Below are positions 34,091 to 45,740 of a stretch of 64,000 nucleotides of DNA, piece by piece. The notes below the pieces were generated by a model that was not told where the DNA came from, did no database searches, and was given only the letters and a program-made list of their open reading frames with translations. Source of the DNA: Linnemannia schmuckeri (Eukaryota > Mortierellomycota > Mortierellomycetes > Mortierellales > Mortierellaceae); the NCBI GenBank assembly GCA_029449235.1, contig JANATG010000006.1, positions 1,178,001-1,242,000 on the forward strand, given 5' to 3'. Within the stretch, counting starts at the first letter, position 1, and the number at the start of each line of letters is the position of its first letter. The position numbers and the translations under genes are program-made.

Positions 34091-37000
34091 ATGTCATCGC
34101 CACAACAGCACCAACAGCTTCACGCTATCCCTCCAGGGTTGACTAATATCGACCCGGCCCTGGAAGGCGTCGTGAAGAACTTTATGCGCTCGGAAAAGTA
34201 TGCACGCAAGATTAAGTACATTGTCCGCGCCACCTCCGTTCCTGGACGACAAAGTAAGCATCTTTTATTTTTTTTGTAATTATGAAACGATTGAAGGACT
34301 GATCAGAAAGAATTAGATTGGTCAGTGATATCAGTGATCAAGCACAGGAAACAAGGCAAACGATCAGTACCGATATTTTAGTACTGTTGATCTGACTTTT
34401 TTTTTCGCTTCGCATTATTAGATTACAAATTCGCACCAGCGACGGCGTTGACGCCGCAGGAGACAAAGATCTGGAGAACAAACTTGATGCAGGACGAGGT
34501 TGCGTCTAACAACCCCTTCTGGACGGCTCGCTGGATGAGGGTCTTTGGAACTGCGCCCAGACTGGATGACAGCTTGCTCAAAGTCCCATGGATCAAGTGC
34601 GAAAGGTACGATAAGTGTCTCCTAAAATTATTATCAGTGTGATGCTTTTTTGCGATGATTTTGGGTACCTCACCGGCTTGTAGGCTTGTAAGATCTTTAC
34701 TAATTCTGGATCTACTATTGTTTGGATTTTCTTTAGACCTGGCACGAATGAAGGAGATCCAAAGGCTGCACTGCCTCTTCACAGGAAGGAAACATACCTC
34801 GATTTGCGCGATGACCAGAACAGAAACTGGGCCATGGATAGGTACCGTGATCTGGGACCATATGCGATGTTGCTCACCTATTGACAGTAGCCTCTTGTTA
34901 CATATGACTCATGTGCTAATCGTCTGCTGCTCTAATTTTGTTTTTGTGTAATAGCTTCGCCGAAGGAATTGCGTACGCGCAAAAGGGACAACTGGACGAC
35001 GCGATTAAGGCATACTCACAGTCGATCCAGATCGACTCTAAGTGTATTGAAGGATATATTGCCCGCGGATGCACGTAAGTCTTCATATCAAATTCTTGTT
35101 GTCGTTCTTTTTATGTTTATAGCGATGGGTTTTGGTGAATGGCAAGTCTAAACCTATGATGCTCACACGATTTATTGACAACGATAATAGGCTGGCGAAC
35201 ATGAAAAAGTTCAGGGCTGCTATCATGGATTTTCGAGCTGCGTTAGGACTGGATCCTTCCAACATCTCCGCCCGCCAATATTTGGAAACAACCATCGCTC
35301 AAGAGGAGGAGCATCGTCTCAACGTAAGTTAGCCGGTCTACTCGATCGTCTCTGTCTGTATTATGTTTTAACTTGCGGAAAATAGGTGCGTATCCTAATA
35401 TGTCATGTTTTTGTCTTATTTTAGCCTGTTGTGGATGTGAATTCGCAACAAGTGCCACCAAAGGAACCCGCCGCCTCTATCACCAAGGACGCCTTTGATC
35501 CAAACTCAAACCTGGACAATATCAACGAGATTGTTCTCGACACAGAAAATTTCGACATGGCCGACGGTGGCAACAAGGCGAACCCTGAGCGGAAAAAGAA
35601 AAAGAAGAAGAACAAAGGTAGGAGGCGGAACCGGGGAGGACGAGATGAATTGGATCATTACGATGGCAGTGAACGCGCACGCGATCTTGCCCGCGACCGC
35701 AACAGAGGTCGTGACAGGAGCCACGATCGGGTCAGAGATCGGAGCCGTGACAGAAGTCGGGATAGAAGTCGCGATCGAAGTCGTGATAGAAGTCGAGACA
35801 GGAGTCGTGATCGGAGTCGCGACAGGAGTCGGGATAGAGGTCGTGACCGTGATCGATACTCGAAGAGATCACGACGAGGAGGTGGTGGTGAGTCCCGCTC
35901 TCGGTCGCCGCGGTCACCACGGTCACATCGGTCAAAAACCAGGTCAAGATCGCGATCTCGCTCAAGGTCTAATAATAGGTCTCGCCGTCGTCTCCGTTCA
36001 AAGAGTCCGTTGAGGAACCGTTCTCGACAGCGGTCTACTTCAAGGTTGGGGAGCAATAGGAGACGTTCCAGATCTCTTATTCGTTCGCGATCGAGGTCTG
36101 GGTCCCGCTCTGTTTCAAGACGACATTCCCGTGGAGGATCTCAGTACCGCCCTGAACGTGCGCGAGATGACAAGGAGAAGGATAAGAAAGAGAACGCTGA
36201 CAATAAGCGCCAGCGGTCCAGGACAAGGAGTAGATCTCCCTCCCGAGACCGGTCAAGGCTTAAATCAGATCATCCTACTTCAACTGTTTCTCCCCATCAC
36301 AAGCAGGACTCTGAGGATCGAGGCAAGGAACAAGTCAAGGACCAGCAGCGCAAGGAGAAGGATTCCGAAACGGCCGTTGCTCTACCAGCCAAGGAAGCGA
36401 CCAAGCATACCCCTAGCCAACCTCGGGAATCTGAGGCCGCTACCGCTGCGACCGAGACAAAGACGCCAGTCCCTGCTATTGCTTCTGTTGATGAGGCCAA
36501 GTCTGCTACGGAAGCCTCTTCTGGCAAGGATAAGGACAAGCCTGCCGAGATTGGTCGTGCAAAAGACGAGAAGGACACCAAGGAAACGGCTGTACGTGCG
36601 AGGTCGACCTCCAAGGATCGATATGATGATAAGAAGGTTCAAGATGGCGCTGCCAAGACTTCTGAATATGCCGACGTTTCCAAGGCCAACAAAGATAAGG
36701 ACAAGGATACCAAGGGTCGACCATCCGACTCTCTTGGATCGCCTATCAAAAACAACAACAACAACAACAACAACAAACGGCCACGAGAGGCCGACATATA
36801 TGATGGCAGAGGACGACATCGAGACCGAGACAGGACCCCAAGTCCTACTAAGAGGAGAACTGGTGGTGATGGAGGGGGATCCAGACTCCACAGTCGGTCG
36901 AGGAGTCGAAGCGGAACTCGAAATACTCGTGGAGGGCGGAGTCGATCAACCAGCAAAGGTCGAAATGATCGTCGCTACAGCAGAGGAGGAGGGGCGCGGA

Positions 37001-37572
37001 GTCATTCTCGAGACCGTGATAGGAACCGAGACCGCCGACGCAGTCCGTCGCCAAGCAATCGGTCCAAGAACGGCAACAATAACCGTAACCAAAGTCGGTC
37101 GACGAGTCGGGCCCGATCGCATACGAACAAAGATAGCAAAGATAACAAGGATGGCGGTGGCAGCTCCAAGGCCAGGAGTCGGTCCAGGAGCCCACTTCCG
37201 AGTCGCTCGAATAATGCTGATCGCGGTGGCGGTCGTGATAGAAGTCGATCTGTCAGTCGGTCAAGACGGAATGATGGTCGGACGAGCACGCGAAGTCGTT
37301 CGCCTGTTAAGCGAGCTCGCGATAACAACAACAACAGTAACGATCGGCGGGGACGATCGGATTCAAAGAGTCAGGGCCCACAGAGGAAGAGGACCAAGTC
37401 TGGGTCACCTGCTCGTTCCGGAGGCGGTGGTGGTGGTGGGAAGGGTGGTAAGCGAGGTGGGGGCAAGACATTGTCGGGCGCCAACACGATTGAGGTGTCG
37501 AAGGACTTTATGGAGCAGCGCAAGAAGATGAAGATGAAGAAGGACAGTCCTTCGCGATCACGTTCCCGCTAA
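34091..37572 (+). CDS. TPR protein with long RS domain (possible splicing-related, TTC14-like)
   Basis: Six exons (34091-34253, 34422-34605, 34737-34841, 34955-35074, 35191-35323, 35425-37572) give 950 aa. Residues about 150-235 form two TPR-like helical pairs (FAEGIAYAQKGQLDDAIKAY, CIEGYIARGCTLANMKKFRA). From about residue 300 the protein becomes a very long Arg/Ser/Asp-rich domain with RSRD repeats, interrupted by a Lys/Glu/Ala-rich section, and ends in KKDSPSRSRSR. RS domains are phosphorylated and target proteins to nuclear speckles and the splicing machinery. TPR plus a C-terminal RS tail resembles TTC14 of animals, although I see no S1 domain here. A function in pre-mRNA processing is therefore inference. 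It is divergent from the TRF-like gene. Confidence 0.75.
35700..35860 (+). repeat. Degenerate 12-bp coding minisatellite (RSRD repeats)
   Basis: The unit is a variant of cgagacaggagt/cgtgatcggagt, repeated about a dozen times within the RS domain. Synonymous variation between units shows the repeat is old and kept at protein level. Confidence 0.75.
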
Positions 37573-37772
37573 GACCCCTACCCACCTCCAAAGGCGAACT
37601 CGTAGTGCTGAATGAGAAGGGGGTGAGAAGCAGTAAAACAGCAGAGATATCTTTTGTACAACATCTTTTTGTTTCGTTATTCTTTTATTTTTCGTGTTAT
37701 CTTGACAGAGAGAGAGAAGAGGAGATAAAATTATAGTTTTGTGTTGCGCGTAGAAAGAAAAAAAAGGTTATT

Positions 37773-40677
37773 TTACTTCTCCCAAGGAGAAGGGGTAGGG
37801 AATCTCGCCTCTAAAAAGTCAGCAAAGACTGCCCGGATCTGATCCACCGTCGTCGGGTTTTCACCCGCATTATCGTTGATACAAAAGAACGCCTCCACAT
37901 ACTCTCGGCTCTTGATCAAGTCCAACTTGGTGCGTGCATCTTGAGGCTCATGCAACTGGACGAAGGAGTAGGGCGAGGTGGCAATGACGAAATTGTACTT
38001 GTTGAGGTCTGCGATAACTTGGCGGAAGGCTGGAGATTGGGTACTGAGCGGGAGGATCTCGCCGCCCAGCCCTGAGCTTCCTCCTGAGGAGGAAGACGTG
38101 GACCTGGTGGGAGAGGTAAGGGAGGAAGATTGGCGGAGCATGTGGAGGAGACAGTCGCCGCATTGGAATTTTGCGAATGCGAGGTCTTCAAAGATCTGGG
38201 ATGATGTCTGCTTATCGAGGGTGGCAATAGACTTGTCGGAGAATTGGGGGCCAAGGCAGCGGTCAATGTCGAAGTAGCAGAGGCGGTGGTCGACAGGGAA
38301 GTAAGGCGAATAGGGAGCGTCCTTATTAGAGGGAGGAGGGGAAGGAGGGGTGGTTGTGCCGTTGAGGGACTGGATAAGCTCAAACTCGTTAGTCTGGATC
38401 ATGAATGGGTACCCGTCCAGACCGGACAGCTTATAATCTGAGGACCCAGACCTAGGGAACCCCAATCTTGCCAAAAGGGCCTCATGGTCCTTCAACGAGG
38501 TATTGAACCCACTCACAAATTTGTACCCTTGTGCAGAATTCAACAACTCTGCAATCTTGGCCTGTGCCCCGTTCCAAGTACGGAGCCGGTCCAAAAACTG
38601 ATTCCTTTCGGCCCAGTCCAGGGTTCCATCCAAGTTGGCATCCAACCGGTAATTCCAAAATGACGCCAACTGCGTCTCACGCAACCGCTCCATCACGTAA
38701 TGCGCCATAAAGAACGACACCTGCACATCATGCGCCCCGCCCTCACCCCTGAACCGATGTGAGCTCGTCTCGGCAAATTCCTCCGGCCAGATTTGCTGGA
38801 TCTCCTGCAGCATGGGTGTACAAAGTACATGCGGAACATGAGCGAGGTAGGACCGAAACCGGGGCCCAAATTGACGGGAGAGGAGATGGTTGGAATATTG
38901 GAGAGAGTTCCATTCACCGATGGAGAGGGTGTTTTGAGGTGCGGGGAGGATGGTGGGCGAGACGAGAAGGGTGGGTTCCATATGGAAGACGAAGCCGTAG
39001 AGGGGGGTCCAGATGTCAGATGCACCCATTTCTTTGCCGAGGAAGACATCATCGTTCAGGTAGAGGAACTATAATGATGTGTAGGTGGGCAGTGGTTGTT
39101 GAAGGAAAAGGATCAAACAAAGGAGCGAAGGAATGAGGGATAAGTTAGTGTGTGTGTGTGTGGAGGGCTAACTGTGTTTGTGAGCAATTGAAGCCTAGAA
39201 GAAGTGAAGGGTCGATTGAGAGAGAAAGAGGACTAGAACCCGCCACTAGGGCCATAAGGGATGTGCATGGAAAAGATAATCCGCACAGATGGGAACAGGA
39301 ACAGGGCACGAGAGAGAACCTAAAAACATAATAAATTTTCAAGGAACAAAGTTTCAAGCGCGCTTCTTATACCACTCCTTTGCTCATACGGATGAACTTT
39401 TGACCATACAAAAAAAACCAGTAAAAAAGAGCAATCAAGCAAGGAATGAACAACTTGGTCTGTTGTTTTGCAACCATCCTATTCGTCGATTTGGCTTCTT
39501 TTTTCTCATTCTTTTTTGTTTCTGTCTGTTTGTGGTGTCCATTCCTTGTGCTCGCTCACCAACCTCACAGTCATTTAAACCAAGGGCTGTTGTTTTGCAT
39601 TGGTGAGTGTGTGATTGCTTGGCTGTTCGCAAAAAGAGATCTCCAAACTATGAATTTACCCACACCTGCGAACAACAAATAATGACAACACACACGCTAA
39701 GAAACCAGCCAATGTTTGGGCAGTGCAAATAGGAAAAAAGAAAAAGAGAAGAGAATAAAAATATTCTTTGAGCACGCACACGTCTCAATTTAGCTCGGCT
39801 AAATGCCTTTGGAAGAGAAGACCGGAGAGGAAAAAATAAAAACACTTACAATGTCCGTGACACCGGGGATATGGTGCATCTGGCTCTCGATCGCAAGGCT
39901 GTTGAACGACGGTAGGTCGCTCGAGTTGTCAAAGATCGCTCCATGGGGCACCATCCGGACCCGATCCCCCGAAGACTCCAGATCCAGCCACGAAGGAACC
40001 TGGATCTCTTCATTCTTCTCATCGACGGCCGTGGTCAGGATATGGATGCGATTGAATAGCGAGCGAGAAAAGTACTTGCTAACTGATCGGACCGAGTACT
40101 TTAGCTCGTTCATGTCTCTGAACCGATTCGACGTCAGGTCAGTAGCCGATGCTGCTGCTGATGGTGTGCGAATGATACCGGCGTTGCGGAACTTGGCCCA
40201 CCGAGTTTCATCAGGTGCCCGATACGCTTGAAAGAAGGGCGACCGATCTTGGTACTCCTCCTTGATTGTCAGCAGTCGCGGGTCGGAGCCATTGACCCAA
40301 GTGTACACCACATCCATAGTTAAGTCCTGGCCCTCGGTCTCGTTCAAAGACGGGTCCAAGTAAAACCGCCGAAACCACTCGACAGTCCAGTCGGGGGTCT
40401 GTACAAAAGTGTGTTGAATCGCCTGTATCCACGAGCTGGACTCGCGTCGGTCAATGGGTAATTCTGGGTCGAGGACTGGGGGTTTGGCGATGAGGAGAAG
40501 CCATGGGTAGGAGGTATATACAAGGAGATTGAGGGTGATGAAGAGGATGAGCAGGACGAGCGTTAAGCTCCGTGCGCTGCAGGGAAGGCGTCTACGAAGG
40601 GCGAGGTATTTTGAGCGGATGCTTTGTGGGTGTAGTGATAGTGACAATGGTATTTGTAGTGATGGTGAGGCCGTCAT
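37773..40677 (-). CDS. Stealth-family sugar-phosphate transferase
   Basis: Two exons (40677-39850, 39068-37773) give 707 aa; an upstream in-frame ATG at 40737 would add 20 residues. A single N-terminal membrane anchor (LTLVLLILFITLNLLVYTSY) implies a type II Golgi protein. All four Stealth regions are recognisable: CR1 DVVYTWVNGSDP (about residue 120), CR2 NRFRDMNELKYSVRSV (about 183) leading to FLYLNDDVFLG, CR3 AHVPHVLC (about 350), and CR4 CINDNAGENP (about 670). Relatives are human GNPTAB, bacterial capsule phosphotransferases and the Cryptococcus xylosylphosphotransferase Xpt1; they transfer a sugar phosphate from a nucleotide sugar to a glycan. An EF-hand-like loop DANLDGTLDWAE lies near residue 415, as in GNPTAB. 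The donor sugar here is unknown. Confidence 0.9.
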
Positions 40678-40754
40678 TGTGTGGAGTATAAGTTGAGTAA
40701 GAGGAGGCGCTGGGGTAGGTACTGGTAGAAGAGACAATGTAATAGCTGAGAAGT

Positions 40755-40789
<35 letters not shown>

Positions 40790-42055
40790 TCGGTTGTCGA
40801 AGGCTGAAAAAGTGGCGACCGATTGAAAACGATGAGAACGATAGAAGAGACAAAAAGGCGAATTATATATACACAACTGCCGGGTAATGATCTATGAGGT
40901 CATGAAGAAAAGAGTGTGAGAAGGGTAGCAGCTGTCTATTCTATTCTATTCTATTGTATAGGGTTACCGACGATTGAAGCCGTAAAAACAGTGTTGTCGA
41001 TCGTTTGAGAGTACCATCCGGCACGTAATAAGAAACAAGGACAAAAAATGCTGGATCCAGGTCCACCTGAAAAAACAGAGATATCTATGTGTGCTGAGAA
41101 AAGTTTGAGACACGGTCTAAAAAGGGGAGTGGGGTAGAGGGCGCAGATGGCGCAGATGGGAAAAGGGCACGAGAGTCTGAGCGAAGAGGACAAAGGAATG
41201 GAATAGAAAGAGTCGACGAGAAGGTGGGCTGTAGGCGGGACAGGGTATTTCGATGGTGTGTACCGAGGGATCTGAATAAAAAAAGGAGGATAAAATAGAC
41301 AATGAAAAGGATGCTGATGTAATATATAAGGAGTTGGATAACGGGCGAGTGAGTGGAAGGAGAAGGAGGGGAGAAGGGAGAAGTAGTGAATGGAAGGAGT
41401 GAAAGGAAGGATTGAAAGGAAAGAGGAGGAAAAATGAAACCAGCAAGAAAGTGGGGAAGAGAAGGAAGAAATGAGGAAAAAGAAGAAAAGAGAAAAAAAG
41501 GAAGGACAAGAGGGACAGACGATTGTTTTGCTGCTTGACTGTTGCTCTTGTTGTTGCTATGTATTACTGTTGATGTTATGTTGTCAGACGACAATAGGGT
41601 AAGAAAAGAGACAGCAAGTCATTAGAAATGAACGAATGAACGAACGAATGGGTTAGAGTGTTTATTGTTGTTGCTATTGAGAGCCAGTTTATGAGTAAAG
41701 GTTGAGTAGAGAAAAAATAAGGAACAACTTCAGGGAGCAGCTGTACACTTGTTTCCTTTTTGAGGTTGACCTTTCAATGTCATTTTTTTTTTTTTTTTTT
41801 CATTGTCTACTACTCCCCCTTGGATCGAGACTCACTCACACGATGTGATTTTTTTGTGGTCACTTAATTCTCTCGATGCTTTCACCCTGATGGATATGAT
41901 TAATATCATTCCCACACCATCACCCATCACCAGGAATAAAAGTAGCATTCATCAGCTTCGAGGAAATTGAAAGTTGAATACATCCGCTGTGTTTGCGATA
42001 CAAGAATGAACAAGAAAAACGGCAGTGCGCTCTTGCAAGTACTGTACCACTCACT
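40678..42055. other. Intergenic upstream of Stealth gene
   Basis: About 1.4 kb. It begins with the promoter and leader of the Stealth gene, including a run of about 29 A at 40758-40786 (T on the coding strand), and four copies of ctatt near 40934. A G/A-rich block spans 41100-41520, and a T-run lies at 41785-41800. No coding region is supported. Confidence 0.5.
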
Positions 42056-42720
42056 TCGCAATCTTCTTAACCCCATCCACTAGTCCTTCCTTTTTTAAGC
42101 CTTCCTTCAACCACTGTTGCATAATGCTGAGCCCTGGGTTGAGCGCACTGTGAGGAAGGAGCACTGTTACTTAGGGCTACAAGCGCGTGCCCCTCCTTTT
42201 TTTTATTTTCTCTGAATCCGATTAAAGACGATGTCTCCAGAAGATATGATAAAAATAAACCAAACGTGATGTGTCCCCTCTACGGAAGAACTTCAGGGTC
42301 CTCAGTTTTGGTATATGCAACTTTCTTGGTCAGACAATTATTTGACAGGTCGATGATGAGCACTGCTACCAAACACGAACAACAATTATCCTGCCTGGAT
42401 ATTCAAGAAGACTTTATTTTGACAGACTTGGCATAAGACGGAAAAACTTTATGAGGTCTTCCACTGTAGAGTTGTCGATTAAACATAAAAAGAATTCTCT
42501 CTGCCTCGATTTTTTGCTGTGGGTTTTGATGAGACGGTCTAGCAAGAAGAGGTAACTACGCGTGTCTTATCGGTAAGTCAGAAACTAGTGCAAAGTGATG
42601 TAGTGGAATGGTACAGGATCTCTGTTAAAAAATAGGTATGCATTTGACCCTTCTGTTTCTTTGAAAAAAAAAAAACTCTCTCTCCCTTGCGAGCTTCATC
42701 AATTACCTTTTTCTTGTGTC
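42055..42720 (-). other. Exon-like chain, unassembled gene or decayed gene
   Basis: Several minus-strand pieces look like exons with plausible splice sites. The last, ending at about 42055, is LSIMQQWLKEGLKKEGLVDG, then VKKIAK and a stop. It is preceded by an intron and the piece VLIIDLSNNCLTKKVAYTKT (about 42350), then RLIKTHSKKSRQREFFLCLI and EDLIKFFRLMP (42540-42430) after a tract ending in ctag. Phases between these three can be made to agree. Further upstream (42660-42590) two frames compete and I found no convincing start. I do not recognise the protein. It may be a small spliced gene or a pseudogene. Confidence 0.3.
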
Positions 42721-43316
42721 TTTAGTGATGGATAATGGATGAGGCTACAAAAAGAGCCGGTGTGATCCCAGAGTATCTCTCGCATGTACGCATGTATGTA
42801 GTGTGTGGTATGCATTTTTTATTGTTGCTGCTATCTATCTCTTTTCCTGAAAAAAGCCACTTTGTCTGGAGTCAATTGCTCTGGGATAAAGGTGTTACTT
42901 ATTTCAGTGAGATGGTTCAGCATACACCCAAAGGATAAACTGGCGAAGAGATTCAGATTGATTGTCATTGTCAACCATCCGCGTTGATTGCGTGATATTG
43001 CTGTAGCAGAAGAAAGGTGGACGGTAGTTATCGTGTTTCCAAAGAATGAGTATTTCGAAGCAGGAAGGGGCAGGGGCGGTAAGGCTGCCCACAGGTTGTG
43101 ACTGACACTGACCATGAAAAGAGCGCCGCCAATTTTTTTTTTTCGTTTGGTGCTTTTGTGCTTTATGCTTTGTGCTTTACTCCTTGCCAAAGCTAAATCT
43201 CGTCTCTTCTTTTTTCTTCTTTTTCTTCTTCTTTGATCAACTCGACGACGGCAGCAATCTCAAGCATCACCCATCACCATCTCTCTCTCTCTGTTTCTTC
43301 AAACCGACAGACAATC
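42721..43316. other. Gap before the HIRAN gene
   Basis: About 600 bp with no supported gene; the last 100 bp are C/T-rich and probably the 5' UTR of the HIRAN gene. Missing 5' exons of the minus-strand chain to the left could also lie here. Confidence 0.45.
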
Positions 43317-44117
43317 ATGGACAATATACCTCCCTTTGCTCGGAAATACGTCTCAAAGGCGTACTTTGACCGGCTTGACTGGAGAGAGAGGGCCGCCTAC
43401 CTCAAGGGAGTCCAGGACGTCATGGACCTCTTCAGCAAGGACCTCGAAACAAGGGCCATGAGCGTCCTCAAGCGAAAGGCCCACTGGCTCGAACCAATAG
43501 ACACAATCCCCTCATCCCCCTCAATACCCGTCGAATATTCGTCTTCACGCGCAGCTCTCTCCCAGCAATCCTCTTCAGCAGCACCAGCAAAGGCACCTAC
43601 AATCACAACAGCAGCGGCTGTACTGGCGAGTGCAAAGGCAACAGCACCAGCAACAATTGTGGACAATGCCAAGGCCGTGCCAAAGACGTGGCAGGCATCA
43701 CAACAATCAACACAATCCACATCACAACCGCTCAAGGGATCGCAATCAACATCATCACCACCGAATGCGTCTCAGTCCCAGTCATCGCAATCATCAACAA
43801 CCTCGCAACCACACCTGAAGCGCAAGGCAACCGAGGCAGCACCCCTCGACACAGAGATCACATTTGTCGGCATGAGGTACAGGGGCGGACACGTCTTCTC
43901 ACCCAAGGACCAAGTCAGGCTAGAACGGGATAGCAAGAATCCTGTCGACAAGAACGCGATCAAGGTCATGGTTTTCAAGAACGGCACCTGGATCCATGCA
44001 GCCTATGTCGGGAGGGACGATGCGTTTGCGTTGAAGGATCAGCTCGGAATCGAACACATGAAGCTCACGTACCTTCGCGCTTACCTTGCCAGCGTTAAGT
44101 ATAGGCTTCAAGCCTAA
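43317..44117 (+). CDS. Stand-alone HIRAN-domain protein
   Basis: A single exon of 266 aa from the ATG at 43317 (MDNIPPFARKYVSKAYFDRL). The C-terminal 90 residues match a HIRAN domain: ITFVGMRYRGGHVFSPKDQV, LERDSKNPVDKNAIKVMVF and AAYVGRDDAFALKDQLG. HIRAN binds single-stranded DNA 3' ends in the HLTF/Rad5 fork-remodelling ATPases. Here no helicase or nuclease follows; the domain is joined to an N-terminal helical segment of about 60 residues (WRERAAYLKGVQDVMDLFSK) through a Ser/Ala/Gln-rich linker. A role in DNA repair or chromatin is inference from the domain. An open frame extends 84 bases upstream to 43233, but this lies in the C/T-rich leader. Confidence 0.82.
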   Translation: MDNIPPFARKYVSKAYFDRLDWRERAAYLKGVQDVMDLFSKDLETRAMSVLKRKAHWLEPIDTIPSSPSIPVEYSSSRAALSQQSSSAAPAKAPTITTAAAVLASAKATAPATIVDNAKAVPKTWQASQQSTQSTSQPLKGSQSTSSPPNASQSQSSQSSTTSQPHLKRKATEAAPLDTEITFVGMRYRGGHVFSPKDQVRLERDSKNPVDKNAIKVMVFKNGTWIHAAYVGRDDAFALKDQLGIEHMKLTYLRAYLASVKYRLQA

Positions 44118-45740
44118 GGTATTCCACGCCTTTTTTAGTTGTCTCTTCTTCCTTCGCCACACTACGGCTCACTCACCACATCGCCATTTGCACTCAGTCA
44201 GAACTGTTTGTTTTTTTTTAAGTGGCGCCACAAGACTCTACTGCATAGGACTCATTTTCTGCTTTTGTCGTTGCTATTCCCTTCCGCCTGTACCATAACC
44301 CTCTTGAATAAAACGAAAATTCACAGTGCCTTTTTTTGTATTCTTGTCTTTCGCCCAAATCATATTATGTGCCGTCAGTTTGATGACTTCCTTCGCCGTC
44401 GGCACTCATTTTCTTTGTCGTTGCTGTCCTCCAACACCCTGTACTATATCCCCATTTGATGAAAAAACAGACTAAAGTTGTTTGTATTTTTGCAATTTTT
44501 GCTTGAAGCAGCACTGGTGTCCACCACACTTACAGACCTACAAGAGACGTTGAGTACTACGCACAACTACTATCCTACCGTCCCTTCGCGCGTTTGCGCC
44601 CTCTATAACCTTCCTCGCTTTAACCAATTGCTCTCTCGCTGAGGGAAGAGCAAAAGGGAGTGGACCGAGGAAAATGGGAACCGGGATTAGCCATCACATG
44701 CTGCATAGCTACACACAGGTATCAATTTGCCAAGACGGCTGATCCTCAACAACACAATTGTCCTTAACCTCCCATGTGTACACAATTATGCATACACCAA
44801 AAAAACAAACAAACAAACAAACATACAAAAGGGTAGCAAAGCACCTAGTTGTGCTCCGTATTGATGCCGTGTATGTTTGTGTTTTGTCGCCGTTAGGTTA
44901 ATTAAATCAAAGCATTCTTCAAGGCGTTCTTGTCTTGTTTTCTCTTGTTTGTTTGTGGAGCGAGTAAGGGAGGGTGAGATGGAGAGATGCTGAGAAAGCT
45001 GAAATATGCAACAGCTGGGTCAACCAGGGACATATGGGTGCCACAGGCCGATATTATTTTTTATTATTTTTTTTTTTTTTTTTTCGCTTGTAAGCCCGAC
45101 AAGCTAGCTAACCGAAGGTGAGAAGAGGGAGGAGTGAGTGTGATCCCGACAAACGGCCAATGCCATGCCCATGCCATGAGCGTAATTGCGTATCCAAGCC
45201 GAAAAAAGGCAAAGCAAGGCGAGGAGCCAGCCGGTAGCTGTCATGCTGCATGATGTTAGAAACCATCCATTCCCCTTCCGTTTTGTACCCCGTCAATTGC
45301 CTGTCTCTCTCTCTCCACACTTTTCATCAATGTTGATTACAGAAATAGGGCAGAGGGAGGGGAGGCGGACCAATAAGCGGTCAAGTCACAGTTCTGGACT
45401 TACTTTTTTTTTTTAAGCAAAACGAAGCAAGGAGGGCAGGCGAGTGGGTAGTGGACCGATGTAGGTCCGAACGGCTCACAATAAAATCAGACGAAGGTAC
45501 AAGAAGCACTGTGCCCTGTCCATTTTTGCTCTCTTCGTCTTCTCCCACTAAATTCTGAATTTCTCTCTTTCTCTTCTATACTTTCCCCACTCCATTCCCA
45601 CTCTTCCGCTCTCTCCCTCCGTCCCCCCTCTCCCTCCCTCCCCTTCCCCCCAATTTTTGCACCTTATTCACACGCACACGCTACACATTCTCCGTTCCTT
45701 TCGTCTTCCCTCTCTCACTCACACATACTCTTATTGAACC
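44118..45740. other. Intergenic upstream of CRAL-TRIO gene
   Basis: About 1.6 kb without a supported gene. It contains a (CAAA)n patch at 44803-44822, a T-run near 45066-45084, and a strongly C/T-rich 200 bp (45540-45735) directly before the CRAL-TRIO ATG. Confidence 0.5.

Noticed and set aside
36131..37531. 466-codon plus-strand open frame overlapping the TPR-RS gene
   Set aside because: It is the second frame of the Arg/Ser repeat region; repeat-based composition keeps the other frames open. The RS frame joins the TPR exons in phase.
41085..41594. 169-codon minus-strand frame in G/A-rich DNA
   Set aside because: It is a translation of a purine/pyrimidine tract; no complexity beyond Ser/Phe/Leu/Pro.
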